NCBI RefSeq assembly: GCF_040126305.1
Contig: NZ_CP149511.1
Span: 434,001 to 498,000 of the forward strand
DNA length: 64,000 bases
Origin: Pararhizobium sp. A13
GTDB taxonomy: Bacteria; Pseudomonadota; Alphaproteobacteria; Rhizobiales; Rhizobiaceae
Direction of reading: 5' to 3'
The notes beneath the pieces were generated by a model, which made no database searches, was not told where the DNA came from, and worked only from the letters and a program-made list of their open reading frames with translations. The position numbers and the translations under genes are program-made. Shown piece after piece: positions 1 to 9,307 of this stretch; the stretch's first letter is position 1, and every line of letters starts with the position of its first letter.

Positions 1-998
1 ACCTTTCCGTCGGGCATTTCAATACCAATAACGTCTGCCGAGGCAGCACCGCTACCGAGCAGGCCCTTCTCGAACAGGAAGGTCCGAACGAGGTCCATTG
101 TTTTCGGCAGGCTTGGCGAAGAGGTGAATGCCACTGCGTCAGCGGGTTTGGCGAACAGCTTGGTGGCTGCCATCTGGGATTCGAAGCCTTTGAGGTCCGT
201 ACCGGAGGCCGAGCCCATCGCTTCCCGCGCCGCCTTGCCTTCGGCGCTGTCTGCTGTCATCAGTGCTGCAGTTTCATACCAGATTCCTGCCAGCGCCTTG
301 CCGAAATCCGGATTGTCCTTCAGCACGTCGGTGTTCGCCACCATCAGATCAATGATTTCGCCGGGGATCTGCGAGCTGTCGAAAACCTTCTTGGCCGTCG
401 AATTTTTCAATATTGTTTCGACGAGGGGGTTCCAGGTGACCACCGCCGTGACATCCGCCGTCTCATAGGCGGCAACCATGTCGGCGTCGGATGTGTTGAC
501 CACTTTTACATCCTGCTCGGACGATTTGATGCTTTCAAGCGCCCGTGCCAGCAAGTAGTGGGAGACGGAAAATTCAACGAGGTTGACGTTCTGCCCCTTC
601 ACATCGGCTAGGCTTGCCTTGTCCTTGAGGATGACGGCGTCATTGCCGTTCGAAAAGTCGCCGACGATGACCGCGGTGGTATCGACGCCGCCGGCGGCCG
701 GGATGGAGAGGCCGTCCATGTTGGTGAGCGTCACCGCGTCGAAGGCACCGGCCGTATACTGGTTCATCGACTCGACGTAGTCGTTGAACTGGGTGACTTC
801 GATATTGATTCCGTATTTGTCCGCCCACTTCTTGACGATGCCATGATCTGCAGCATAGCCCCACGGCATCCAGCCGACGTAGATCGACCAGGCGACTTTG
901 AAATCTGTCTTGGGCGCGGCCGTGGCAGCGCAGGCCATGCCAAATGCCAGCGATGCCGTGAGTGCTGTGATCGAAAGTAGTTTCGAAAAAGTCTGCAT
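1..998 (-). CDS. ABC transporter substrate-binding protein, guanidine/urea carboxylase-associated type (3' end outside window)
   Basis: Periplasmic binding protein of the nitrate/sulfonate/taurine (SsuA-like) fold; about 332 residues are visible and the C-terminus lies beyond position 1. The ATG at 998 has AAGGGGAA just upstream and opens a signal peptide ending near ATAA. The mature protein begins FKVAWSIYVGWMPWGYA, which I recognise from the subfamily found beside urea carboxylase genes. A guanidine-I riboswitch lies directly upstream on the same strand, so guanidine, or a product of its breakdown, is the inferred ligand. Permease and ATPase genes would be expected beyond the window edge. 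Family membership is from memory of the N-terminal motif; the substrate is inferred from the riboswitch. Confidence 0.88.
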   Translation of the reverse strand, partial: MQTFSKLLSITALTASLAFGMACAATAAPKTDFKVAWSIYVGWMPWGYAADHGIVKKWADKYGINIEVTQFNDYVESMNQYTAGAFDAVTLTNMDGLSIPAAGGVDTTAVIVGDFSNGNDAVILKDKASLADVKGQNVNLVEFSVSHYLLARALESIKSSEQDVKVVNTSDADMVAAYETADVTAVVTWNPLVETILKNSTAKKVFDSSQIPGEIIDLMVANTDVLKDNPDFGKALAGIWYETAALMTADSAEGKAAREAMGSASGTDLKGFESQMAATKLFAKPADAVAFTSSPSLPKTMDLVRTFLFEKGLLGSGAASADVIGIEMPDGK

Positions 999-1062
999 TG
1001 AAATTCCCCTTTTGCGTTTCTTCAAAAAGGGATCGGCATGGACCATCGCGCCGCCAATCCCT

Positions 1063-1178
1063 TGGCTAACGAGGTCTCCCGGGCTTTTGTCCCGCCGTGC
1101 ACCCGGCGGGATGTCTCCCCAACCGGTGGTAGCTCTCGGACCAGCACGCTTCAATAAGCGCCGGAACCCTAGCCACCA
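1063..1178 (-). ncRNA. Guanidine-I riboswitch (ykkC-yxkD class)
   Basis: Read leftward, the RNA has the hallmarks of the ykkC class I aptamer in order: GGCTAGGGTTCCGG, then CTGGTCCGAGAG, then ACGGCGGGACAAAAGCCC and GGGAGACC. P1 is formed by TGGCTA (complement of 1170-1175) pairing with TAGCCA (complement of 1063-1068). A GC-rich hairpin CCCGCCG/CGGCGGG lies at 1091-1110. It ends about 65 nt before the start codon of the binding-protein gene. Class I riboswitches bind guanidinium and usually turn genes on. No U-tract terminator stands out between aptamer and gene, so the mechanism (translational or transcriptional) is open. Confidence 0.93.
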
Positions 1179-1607
1179 ACTCTGCAATGAAACAAGCAAA
1201 GCCTGTGCCAATTGGTAAGACTTTGATTTTTTGTGAATGTGTGGAGCGATCAAACGTCCGGCCGTGTGAAGTGCATGCAGTTGCCCATTCTTTGGGCGCC
1301 TTCACGCCTCTTAAGTCATCACGCTTTTCACCTGATCTCGAATCTAAGAAGAATGCTTGGGCGACGGCTGAGTTATCGTCGCGTCTGTCGACCTGCCTTT
1401 TGATAGGTTTATTTCGCATGTGCGAAACACAGCGATTACAGCGGCGAGAATGTCAAAAAAGTATCGGTTTGACAGAAACTGCGTAGTAGCGAGATCCATT
1501 GAGAGTGACTAGGTTTTATTCGTCGCAGAACGCGAGCCGGGATTGCCTTTGGAGGAGGCGATCAAACTGGGGCGACAAGTTCAAGTCAGCGCGGGGAGGA
1601 AAGCAAT
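1179..1607. other. Intergenic region, divergent promoters
   Basis: A 429-bp stretch between the leftward riboswitch unit and the rightward AraC gene. It must hold the promoters of both. The overlapping short open frames here show no recognisable domain and look like chance. No tRNA or repeat was seen. Confidence 0.5.
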
Positions 1608-2492
1608 ATGAATCCAGACCTGGAGCTCGTCCAGATCGGACGTGGAGAATCGTTCAAGGCTTGGGAACATGGTTATCCCTTCCACACGGTTCGCTGGCAT
1701 TTTCATCCCGAATACGAGATCCATCATGTCGTTGAGACAAGCGGGCGGTACTTTGTCGGAGATTTCATTGGGGAGTTCGGGCCAGGTAATCTCGTCCTGA
1801 CGGGCCCCAATCTGCCGCACAATTGGGTGAGCGATATACCGGCCGGCACATGCGTGCCACTTCGCGGAAGAGTCGTCCAGTTCACGGAAGCGTTCTGTTG
1901 CGATGCGATCAACCTGTTCCCGGAGTTCGCGGGGTGTTTGCCTGTTCTTGAACTCAGCCGGCGCGGGGCGCTTTTTCCTGCGAACACTGCATCGATCGTC
2001 GGGCCGCTCCTTGCGGAACTGGTGATCGCAAAAGGGCTGCGGCGTCTGGAACTGTTTATGGGGGTATTGCGCGCCATGAGTTCGGCCGAGGGAACGCAGT
2101 CTCTTGCCAGCGCAAGATATATGCCTGATCCGTCAGGTTTCATGTCGGCGGGAGTGAATCAGGCGCTCGCCTACATCAACAGCCACCTGACCGAACCTTT
2201 TACGGAAGGTGACCTCGCCGACCTGACCGGGCAAAGCCCGAGCGCATTTTCACGCAGTTTCCGTCGCCATACTGGCATGGCGCTCGTGCAGTACGTCAAT
2301 CGGCTTCGGATCAATTTCGCATGCCACCTGTTGATGAGCAGGTCAGAGGTGTCGATCACCGACATCTGCTTTTCGGCCGGGTTCAACAACATTTCCAATT
2401 TCAATCGCCAGTTCCTGGCGCAAAAGGGCATGGCTCCCTCGCGCTTCAGGACCTTGCTGGCGAAGAACGTAAGAGCGGTGGAGGCCGCCTAA
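1608..2492 (+). CDS. AraC family transcriptional regulator (probable ribitol operon regulator)
   Basis: 294 residues. The N-terminal half (about 1-170) is a cupin-like sensing domain (WHFHPEYEIHHV, FGPGNLVLTGPNLPH). The C-terminal 100 residues hold the paired helix-turn-helix of AraC proteins, including the second-helix region ITDICFSAGFNNISNFNRQF. The ATG follows GGGAGGAAAGCAAT. It sits 206 bp upstream of the ABC importer and polyol catabolic genes on the same strand, so it is the natural candidate for their substrate-responsive activator; this is inferred from position. Confidence 0.85.
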   Translation: MNPDLELVQIGRGESFKAWEHGYPFHTVRWHFHPEYEIHHVVETSGRYFVGDFIGEFGPGNLVLTGPNLPHNWVSDIPAGTCVPLRGRVVQFTEAFCCDAINLFPEFAGCLPVLELSRRGALFPANTASIVGPLLAELVIAKGLRRLELFMGVLRAMSSAEGTQSLASARYMPDPSGFMSAGVNQALAYINSHLTEPFTEGDLADLTGQSPSAFSRSFRRHTGMALVQYVNRLRINFACHLLMSRSEVSITDICFSAGFNNISNFNRQFLAQKGMAPSRFRTLLAKNVRAVEAA

Positions 2493-2698
2493 AAGGGAGG
2501 ACGGGAGGAGTAAGACACATCGTAGGAAAAAGGGGAGCGGATCGCAACAGCGATTCCGTGCGTGAGATCGCTTGTCCTGAACACCGGTATCTCGAGGTCG
2601 AGACGGTCACGCCCGTGCATGCAGCGATACCTCTTGAGCTTGAGCAATCGAGCGGGAACTTAACAAACGTCATAGCCATTGAAAATGGAGAAAACCCA

Positions 2699-3757
2699 AT
2701 GACACAATTTGCAATGAAAATGATCGGAGCGGCCACGCTTGTCGCCGGCCTTCTCGGCGGTGCTTCCGCCTTCGCACAGTCCGGCTCAACGGTCGCATTC
2801 CTGATGCCTGACCAGGCCTCCACCCGTTACGAGGAGCACGACTATCCGGGCTTTGCCGCAGAAATGAAAAGGCTCTGCGCCGACTGCAAGGTGCTCTACC
2901 AGAACGCCGGTGCCGACGCCTCGCGCCAGCAGCAGCAGTTCAACGCGGTGATGTCTCAGGGCGCCAAGGTGATTGTGCTTGATCCGGTCGATTCGACTGC
3001 CGCAGCATCGCTCGTCAAGCAAGCACAGGCCCAAGGCGTAAAGGTGATTGCCTATGACCGTCCCATCCCGGATGCCAAGGCCGACTTCTACGTTTCCTTC
3101 AACAATGAAGGTATCGGCAAGGCGATCGCGGATTCTCTTGTAGAGCACCTGAAGGCAAAGGGCGTATCTTCGGCTGACGGCGGGGTGCTCCAGATCAACG
3201 GTTCGCCCACCGACGCTGCGGCCGGATTGATCAGGAAAGGCATCCACGCTGGTCTTGACAACAGCGGGTATGAAATCCTTGCCGAATACGACACTCCGGA
3301 ATGGGCTCCGCCGAAGGCGCAGCAATGGGCGAGCGGCCAGGTCACGCGCTTCGGCAGGAAAATCGTCGGCATCGTAGCTGCGAACGACGGCACCGGCGGC
3401 GGTGCAATCGCCGCTCTCAAGGCCGCCGGCGTGGATCCAGTTCCGCCGGTTACCGGCAACGACGCAACGATCGCAGCACTTCAGCTGATCATCGCCGGCG
3501 ACCAGTACAACACGATCTCGAAGCCAAGTGAGATCGTTGCGGCAGCCGCCGCCAACGTCGCGATGGAACTGCTTGCCGGAAAGACGCCGAAGGCTGAAAT
3601 GACGTTGTACGACACGCCCTCGCAGCTTTTCACCCCGGCCGTCGTCACCGCCGAGAACCTGAAAGCCGAGATCATCGACAAGAACATCCTCAAGGCTGAG
3701 GAGCTCTGCGTCGATCGTTATGCAGATGGCTGCAAGGCGCTCGGAATTGGCGGCTGA
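2699..3757 (+). CDS. CUT2 sugar/polyol ABC transporter, substrate-binding protein
   Basis: 352 residues, type I periplasmic binding protein of the XylF/RbsB family. The ATG at 2699 is chosen because it opens a classic signal peptide (MTQFAMKMIGAATLVAGLLG, cleavage after AFA) preceded by ATGGAGAA; the frame is open further upstream but those residues do not look secreted. The body shows typical folds such as VIVLDPVDSTAAASLVKQA and IVGIVAANDGTGGGAIAALKAAG. It resembles D-xylose binding proteins most, but the downstream ribitol dehydrogenase and ribulokinase make ribitol or a related pentitol the inferred ligand. Confidence 0.88.
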   Translation: MTQFAMKMIGAATLVAGLLGGASAFAQSGSTVAFLMPDQASTRYEEHDYPGFAAEMKRLCADCKVLYQNAGADASRQQQQFNAVMSQGAKVIVLDPVDSTAAASLVKQAQAQGVKVIAYDRPIPDAKADFYVSFNNEGIGKAIADSLVEHLKAKGVSSADGGVLQINGSPTDAAAGLIRKGIHAGLDNSGYEILAEYDTPEWAPPKAQQWASGQVTRFGRKIVGIVAANDGTGGGAIAALKAAGVDPVPPVTGNDATIAALQLIIAGDQYNTISKPSEIVAAAAANVAMELLAGKTPKAEMTLYDTPSQLFTPAVVTAENLKAEIIDKNILKAEELCVDRYADGCKALGIGG

Positions 3758-3771
3758 TCGGTTTTGAACGC

Positions 3772-3806
3772 AACCCTCTGGTCGTCTCTTGCGCGGCTGG
3801 AGGGTT
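3772..3806 (+). promoter_or_regulatory. Intercistronic hairpin after the binding-protein gene
   Basis: Inverted repeat AACCCTC (3772-3778) and GAGGGTT (3800-3806) in the 86-bp gap between the binding protein and ATPase genes. Such hairpins commonly protect the abundant binding-protein mRNA or attenuate transcription into the rest of the operon. The role is inferred. Confidence 0.45.
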
Positions 3807-3843
3807 CCTATTGCAACCGGTCAAATCGAAAGGCTTGCCACGC

Positions 3844-4665
3844 ATGACTGACACTTTGAACCACACAGACCCGTCGGGTGAGCTGGTGCTCAGCCTGCGC
3901 GGTATTTCCAAGAATTTCGGCGCCGTTTCGGCACTGACCAACATCGATCTCGATGTGCATGCGGGCGAAGTGGTTGCGCTTATCGGCGATAACGGCGCCG
4001 GAAAATCGACCCTCGTCAAGACGCTCGCCGGAGTGCATCAGCCGACGTCCGGCACCATTACCTTCTGCGGCAAGCCTGTGACGCTGACAGACCCGAGCGC
4101 GGCGCTCAGTCTCGGCATTGCGACGGTGTTCCAGGACCTTGCGCTCTGCGAGAATCTGGACGTGGTTGCCAATATCTTTCTCGGTCGGGAGCTCAACAGG
4201 TTTCAGCTTGACGAAACGGCCATGGAAGTCCGGTCCTGGAAGCTACTGAACGAGCTTTCGGCGCGCATCCCGAGCGTGCGTATTCCGATCGCTTCGCTTT
4301 CCGGTGGACAGCGCCAGACCGTCGCGATTGCCCGCTCGTTGCTGCTCGAGCCAAAGCTTATCCTTCTGGACGAGCCCACGGCGGCGCTCGGCGTGGCGCA
4401 GACGGCTGAGGTGCTGAACCTGATCGAACGGGTTCGCGACCGTGGCCTCGGGGTGATCATGATCAGCCACAACATGGAAGACGTTCGCGCTGTTGCCGAT
4501 CGCATCGTCGTGCTGAGGCTTGGCCGCAACAACGGGGTCTTCACACCTGACGCATCAAATCATGAGCTCGTCGGAGCGATCACGGGCGCAGCAGACAATT
4601 CGGTCTCCCGACGAGCCGGACGCCGAAATACGCACCAGCAAATCTCCGAGGGGGGACAGGTATGA
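3844..4665 (+). CDS. CUT2 sugar/polyol ABC transporter, ATP-binding protein
   Basis: 273 residues, a single ABC domain, as in XylG-type half-length partners rather than the tandem ATPases of many CUT2 systems. Walker A GDNGAGKST at 48-56, signature LSGGQ at 152-156, and Walker B LILLDEPTAAL from about 172. The ATG at 3844 is the first in frame; an upstream TTG at 3811 is possible. The stop overlaps the permease start (ATGA). It powers uptake by the adjacent binding protein and permease. Confidence 0.88.
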   Translation: MTDTLNHTDPSGELVLSLRGISKNFGAVSALTNIDLDVHAGEVVALIGDNGAGKSTLVKTLAGVHQPTSGTITFCGKPVTLTDPSAALSLGIATVFQDLALCENLDVVANIFLGRELNRFQLDETAMEVRSWKLLNELSARIPSVRIPIASLSGGQRQTVAIARSLLLEPKLILLDEPTAALGVAQTAEVLNLIERVRDRGLGVIMISHNMEDVRAVADRIVVLRLGRNNGVFTPDASNHELVGAITGAADNSVSRRAGRRNTHQQISEGGQV

Positions 4666-5921
4666 CCGGAACGACCAAGGAAACCGCAGGCGTTGCGATG
4701 ATGTTGGATCGCGGCGACATCCGTCTGAAACATGAGGCCGGCTTTGGCGGCGGGTTCCGTGCCTTTATCGATCGCGTAAGGTCAGGTGATCTCGGGTCAT
4801 TGCCGGTCGTCGTCGGGCTTCTGTTGATCTGGACTGTTTTCGCCAGCCTCAATCCGGTCTTCCTGTCCAGCAACAATCTTGTCAACCTGCTTTTCGACTG
4901 CTCCACCGTGGGCGTGATTGCGCTCGGCATCGTCTGTGTGCTGATGGTTGGCGAGATTGACCTTTCCGTCGGCTCGATCAGCGGTTTCGCCTCGGCAATG
5001 GTCGGCACGCTTTGGGTCAACCAGGGCTGGCCGGTCGCGCTTGCCATCCTTGCGGCCGTGACCTTCGGTGGAGTGATCGGCTCTATCTACGCGCTGCTTT
5101 TCAATCGCCTGGGTATGCCGAGTTTCGTTTCGACACTTTCGGGTCTACTCGCCGTTCTGGGCATGCAACTCTATATTCTCGGCTCCACCGGTTCGATCAA
5201 TCTGCCCTACGGTTCCGCTCTCGTGAACTTTGGCCAGATGCTGGTCATGCCGCGTCCTATGGCCCATGTTCTTGCGGCAATGCCGGGCATCATCCTTTTG
5301 GTGACGAGCAGTCGCACGATCAATCGCCGCCGCGAGGCCAACCTTTCCGCACCTTCGCTCGGGAGCATCATTGGTCGCGTTGCGGCTATCACAATTCTTC
5401 TGGAATTCATCGTCCTTTATCTCAACCAGGATCGCGGGATCCCGTGGATGTTCGGTCTCTTCGTCGGACTGGTGATGGTCATGAATTACGCGCTGACGCG
5501 CACGCAGTGGGGGCGTTCGATGACCGCCGTTGGCGGCAACCGCGAGGCCGCGCGTCGCGCTGGCATCAACGTCCGGTGGATCTACACCAGCGCCTTCGTG
5601 CTCTGCTCGATGCTCGCCGCTCTCGGTGGCGTCCTGGCTGCGGCGCGCCTCGCATCCGCAAGTCAACAGGCGGGAACCGGCGACGTCAATCTGAATGCCA
5701 TAGCGGCAGCCGTGATCGGCGGAACAAGCCTCTTCGGCGGTCGCGGCAACGCATATTCCGCGTTGCTCGGGATCATCGTCATCCAGTCGATTGCCAACGG
5801 GCTGACGTTGCTCGATCTGTCGTCGTCGCTTCGTTACATGATCACCGGCGCCGTTCTCGCCATAGCTGTCATCGTCGACTCTCTGGCGCGCCGGTCGCGG
5901 GCTTCCCACGGTCGCGCCTGA
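4662..5921 (+). CDS. CUT2 sugar/polyol ABC transporter, permease (XylH-like)
   Basis: 419 residues, a hydrophobic inner-membrane protein with about ten predicted membrane segments. The hallmark GEIDLSVGSISGF (about 85-100) and GGTSLFGGRGNAYSALLG near the C-terminus are typical of the RbsC/XylH permease family. It is longer than RbsC because of a loop between segments, as in XylH. It overlaps the ATPase stop by 4 nt, so the two are translationally coupled. Only one permease gene is present, so it presumably acts as a homodimer. Confidence 0.88.
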   Translation: MTGTTKETAGVAMMLDRGDIRLKHEAGFGGGFRAFIDRVRSGDLGSLPVVVGLLLIWTVFASLNPVFLSSNNLVNLLFDCSTVGVIALGIVCVLMVGEIDLSVGSISGFASAMVGTLWVNQGWPVALAILAAVTFGGVIGSIYALLFNRLGMPSFVSTLSGLLAVLGMQLYILGSTGSINLPYGSALVNFGQMLVMPRPMAHVLAAMPGIILLVTSSRTINRRREANLSAPSLGSIIGRVAAITILLEFIVLYLNQDRGIPWMFGLFVGLVMVMNYALTRTQWGRSMTAVGGNREAARRAGINVRWIYTSAFVLCSMLAALGGVLAAARLASASQQAGTGDVNLNAIAAAVIGGTSLFGGRGNAYSALLGIIVIQSIANGLTLLDLSSSLRYMITGAVLAIAVIVDSLARRSRASHGRA

Positions 5922-5951
5922 TACAACGACAATCGCTACGTAAGGATTTTT

Positions 5952-6680
5952 ATGAGACAGGAACTTTCTGGCAAGGTTGCAGCGATTACCGGAGCCGCCT
6001 CGGGGATCGGCCTTGAATGCGCCAAATTGCTATTGCGGGAGGGTGCAAGCGTCGCCCTCATCGACAAAGCCGAGGAGACCCTGAAGACCGTGTGTTCGGA
6101 TTTGGGTCCGCAAGCCTTTCCCTTGGTCGTCGATCTTGCCAAACCACCAAGTGTCTCGACGATGATGCCCCGCATCTTGGAGAGGTTCGGAAAACTCGAT
6201 ATCTTCCATGCAAATGCGGGTTCCTACATCGGTGGGGACGTCGTGGATGGTGATCCTGATGCCTGGGACCGGATGCTGAACCTCAACATCAGCGCTGCCT
6301 TCAGGTCCGTGCAAGCGGTACTGCCACACATGGTTGAGAGGAAGACGGGCGATATCATCATGACAAGCTCAATCGCCGGCCTGGTTCCGGTGGTCTGGGA
6401 GCCGATCTACACCGCATCCAAACACGCGGTCCAGGCTTTCGTTCATACGGTCAGGCGACAGGTCGCAAAGCACGGCATTCGCGTCGGCGCGGTTGCGCCA
6501 GGGCCTGTCGTCACTGCACTCATCAGCGATTGGCCTCAGGAAAAGCTCGACGAGGCTATTGCTTCGGGCGGGTTGATGGAGGCGACCGAGGTGGCGGAAG
6601 CCGTGCTGTTCATGCTGACGCGGCCCCGAAACGTCACAATCCGCGATCTCGTCATCCTGCCGCTCAGCACGGACCTTTGA
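5952..6680 (+). CDS. Ribitol 2-dehydrogenase (SDR family)
   Basis: 242 residues, classical short-chain dehydrogenase. Cofactor motif TGAASGIG at 13-20, HANAG at 86-90, and the catalytic set S139/S140, Y153, K157 in YTASK. It closely matches what I remember of the Rhizobium leguminosarum ribitol 2-dehydrogenase, especially the stretch [10 protein letters not shown] and the ending near [10 protein letters not shown]. The reaction is ribitol + NAD+ to D-ribulose + NADH in the cytoplasm. It lies between the importer and an FGGY kinase, separated from the kinase by 2 nt, which fits a ribitol catabolic operon. Confidence 0.85.
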   Translation: MRQELSGKVAAITGAASGIGLECAKLLLREGASVALIDKAEETLKTVCSDLGPQAFPLVVDLAKPPSVSTMMPRILERFGKLDIFHANAGSYIGGDVVDGDPDAWDRMLNLNISAAFRSVQAVLPHMVERKTGDIIMTSSIAGLVPVVWEPIYTASKHAVQAFVHTVRRQVAKHGIRVGAVAPGPVVTALISDWPQEKLDEAIASGGLMEATEVAEAVLFMLTRPRNVTIRDLVILPLSTDL

Positions 6681-6682
6681 CG

Positions 6683-8314
6683 ATGGCACGTTTCTTCATC
6701 GGTATCGACGTTGGTACAGGCAGCGCACGGGCAGGGGTTTTTGACGAGCGCGGCGGCCTTTTAGCGTCAGCAAAGCGACCGATCACGATCTGGCATGAGG
6801 CCGGTAGCATCGTGGAGCAGTCCAGCGAGCAGATCTGGCGAGCGGTCTGTGACAGCGTCAGGGAGGCGGTCGGCGAGGCGGGCGTCGCGATCGGCGATAT
6901 GGCCGGTCTCGGCTTTGACGCGACCTGCTCGCTGGTCGTCGTCAAGGCGGATGGCTCGCCCGTGGCGGTCGGTCCATCCGGGGACCCGAACCGCAATATC
7001 ATGGTCTGGATGGATCATCGGGCGGCGGGCGAAGCGGCCGAAATCAATGCGGGAAATCATGGAGTTCTGAAATACGTCGGGGGACGGATTTCTCCGGAAA
7101 TGGAGACGCCGAAACTGCTTTGGTTGAAGCGTAACATGCCGGAGTCCTTTGCCGCCGCCGGCCACTTTTTCGATCTCGCCGACTATCTAACCTGGCGCGC
7201 GACGGGCTCGTTGAGCCGTTCGAATTGCACGGTGACGTGCAAATGGACCTACCTTGCGCACGAAAGCCGTTGGGATAGGGACTATTTCGAGAGGATTGGT
7301 CTTGGCGAGTTCGTTGTGAACGGATTTGCCAGAATTGGCACCGACATCGTCGAACCTGGGACGACGCTTGGTCGCGGCCTGACCGAGGCGGCTGCAACGG
7401 ACCTGGGCCTCAAACCGGGAACGGCTGTCGGGGCGGCCCTGATCGATGCCCATGCAGGCGGCATCGGAACGCTGGGAGGCGCCATCGCCGGCGTCAGCGC
7501 CGACATCGGACGCAGATTGGCGTATATTTTTGGAACATCGGCCTGTTCGATGGCGTCAAGCAAAGAACCTATCTTCGTTGAGGGTGTGTGGGGGCCATAC
7601 TATTCCGCCATGGTCCCTGGCCTCTGGTTGAACGAAGGCGGGCAATCGGCAGCCGGAGCCGCAATCGATCATCTCGTGGCCATGCATCCCGCATCGTCGC
7701 CGGCGTGCCTTCAAGCCGAAGCGGCCGGACTGTCGCTGGTCGCCTGGCTCGAAGGCGAGGCCACGAAGATGTGTGCAGGCCTTGAGGACGCGGTCACGAT
7801 CGCAGGATCCATCCACGTGGTCCCCGAATTCCTTGGAAACCGGTCTCCCCACGCCGATCCCGATGCCCGGGCGATCATCGCGGGACTTAGTCTTGATGCA
7901 AGCATTTCCGATTTGGTGTCTTTCTATGTCGCCGGGCTGTGCGGTATCGGCTATGGGCTGAGACAGCTGCTTGTAAAGCTCGCTGACGAGGGAATTCCGA
8001 TTGAGCTGATTGTCGCAAGTGGAGGCGCCGCGCAAAGCGATCTTGTCCGCCAGCTTCTGGCTGACACGACCAATGTGCCCGTCACGTTCGCGGATACCGC
8101 CGAGCCCGTGTTGCTGGGTTCGGCCATGCTGGCGGCAGTGGCGGCAGGCCGCTACTCGACGCTGGCAGACGCCATGGTGGCGATGTCGACTATCTCGCGG
8201 GTGTACACGCCTGCAGGAGGTGCCATCGAGGCGGCGCATCAGGCGCGATATCGCGTGTTCGAGAAATTGCAATCCGTCGCGCGGGAGATCCGAGCTGAGT
8301 CATCGCACAAATAA
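6683..8314 (+). CDS. FGGY-family carbohydrate kinase, probable D-ribulokinase
   Basis: 543 residues. The N-terminal FGGY domain starts FIGIDVGTGSARAGVFDERG and contains the substrate region VWMDHRAAGEA; the C-terminal domain has the ATP-binding ASGGAAQSD loop. Both match the ribulokinase/FGGY-N,C pattern. The ATG at 6683 follows the dehydrogenase stop by 2 nt; the frame is open further upstream only because it runs antisense-free through the dehydrogenase gene. Predicted reaction: D-ribulose + ATP to D-ribulose 5-phosphate, feeding the pentose phosphate pathway. L-ribulose or xylulose activity cannot be ruled out from sequence. Confidence 0.85.
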   Translation: MARFFIGIDVGTGSARAGVFDERGGLLASAKRPITIWHEAGSIVEQSSEQIWRAVCDSVREAVGEAGVAIGDMAGLGFDATCSLVVVKADGSPVAVGPSGDPNRNIMVWMDHRAAGEAAEINAGNHGVLKYVGGRISPEMETPKLLWLKRNMPESFAAAGHFFDLADYLTWRATGSLSRSNCTVTCKWTYLAHESRWDRDYFERIGLGEFVVNGFARIGTDIVEPGTTLGRGLTEAAATDLGLKPGTAVGAALIDAHAGGIGTLGGAIAGVSADIGRRLAYIFGTSACSMASSKEPIFVEGVWGPYYSAMVPGLWLNEGGQSAAGAAIDHLVAMHPASSPACLQAEAAGLSLVAWLEGEATKMCAGLEDAVTIAGSIHVVPEFLGNRSPHADPDARAIIAGLSLDASISDLVSFYVAGLCGIGYGLRQLLVKLADEGIPIELIVASGGAAQSDLVRQLLADTTNVPVTFADTAEPVLLGSAMLAAVAAGRYSTLADAMVAMSTISRVYTPAGGAIEAAHQARYRVFEKLQSVAREIRAESSHK

Positions 8315-8453
8315 GACGGCCTTTTTTTGTGTTGAATCGTGACGAGGCTGGGACACCGGATCCTGATTGGGCGGGCACCTGATCTGCGGTCGCCAAGCGT
8401 TTGTTCGGGAAACCACTCCCTCCGCCCCGCCGCCAAAGGAAACCGCCTGACGT

Positions 8454-9302
8454 TCAAATCAGCCCGTATTGCCGGGCCTTGTTGCGTAGGAAAGGCAGGC
8501 CATTGCCCATCACTTCCGCCTCGTCCTTCGCCACGGGACGCCAGACTGCAAGGCCATAGGCCACTTGGGGCGGCATGTTGATGAAGCTTTCCATCGCCAG
8601 CCCGCCCTTGAAGCCGATGGCCGCGAGTGCCGCGTAGATCTCATTCCAAGGGATGTTGCCGTAGCCCGGTGTGCCGCGATCGCTTTCCGAAAGATGGATG
8701 TATCTCAGGTGATCGCGTGCATCGAGAATGCCGTTGGCGGCACCCTTCTCCTCGATATTCATGTGATAGGTGTCGAGATGAACGAAAATATTCTCGGCAC
8801 CGACACGCTCAATCATGTCCACCGCCTGGCGGGCGGTGTTGATGAGATGATTTTCGTAGCGGTTTACCGCCTCGACGCCGAGTTCGATACCCTTCGACTT
8901 GGCATGTTTGGCGGCCGCCTGCAGGGCGCGCGCGATATTATCGTATTCGCCTTGCGTCGGCGGGACGCCAGTGCGCTCGCCGATCCCTCCGAAGATCACG
9001 CCTGAGAGCGCCTCCGCGCCCATTTCCGCGGTCTTGTCGATGGCAACCTTCAGGTGTTCAATCGCGGCGTCGGGACGAACGGAGGCCCATGCGCTTTCCG
9101 GCAGGCCAAGCGAACAAACAGCACGCAGCTTGTGCTTTTCCAGGAGAGCCCTGGTATGCACGGCATCGACGGCTGGAGCATTGAGGAGCGCAATCTCGAT
9201 GAAATCCATCTCGTACTTGACGGCCGCGGCTATCGCCTTTTCCGCCCCGGCGCGATCCCAATTCATGGTCCACATGCTGGTATGAACCCCAAAACCTTCC
9301 AT
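8454..9302 (-). CDS. Sugar phosphate isomerase/epimerase family protein, ketose 3-epimerase-like
   Basis: 282 residues, TIM-barrel AP-endonuclease-2 fold. The stretches GVEAVNRYENHLINTA and VHLDTYHMNIEE with HLSESDRGTPG carry the metal and substrate residues of the D-tagatose/D-psicose 3-epimerase family (Glu, Asp, His, Glu ligands); a final Glu is in AMESF. The ATG at 9302 lies 5 nt after the upstream permease stop. It is the last gene of a leftward ABC operon, so it likely processes the imported ketose or its product. The exact sugar is not determinable here. Confidence 0.8.
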   Translation of the reverse strand: MEGFGVHTSMWTMNWDRAGAEKAIAAAVKYEMDFIEIALLNAPAVDAVHTRALLEKHKLRAVCSLGLPESAWASVRPDAAIEHLKVAIDKTAEMGAEALSGVIFGGIGERTGVPPTQGEYDNIARALQAAAKHAKSKGIELGVEAVNRYENHLINTARQAVDMIERVGAENIFVHLDTYHMNIEEKGAANGILDARDHLRYIHLSESDRGTPGYGNIPWNEIYAALAAIGFKGGLAMESFINMPPQVAYGLAVWRPVAKDEAEVMGNGLPFLRNKARQYGLI

Positions 9303-9307
9303 GTGTG

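Noticed and set aside
2321..2698. Upstream extension of the ribitol binding-protein frame
   Set aside because: The ATG at 2699 has a ribosome site and signal peptide; the extension overlaps the AraC gene end and is not secretory.
8315..8345. Poly-T terminator after the ribulokinase gene
   Set aside because: TTTTTTT is present, but only a weak CACAAA/TTTGTG stem precedes it; not strong enough to call.
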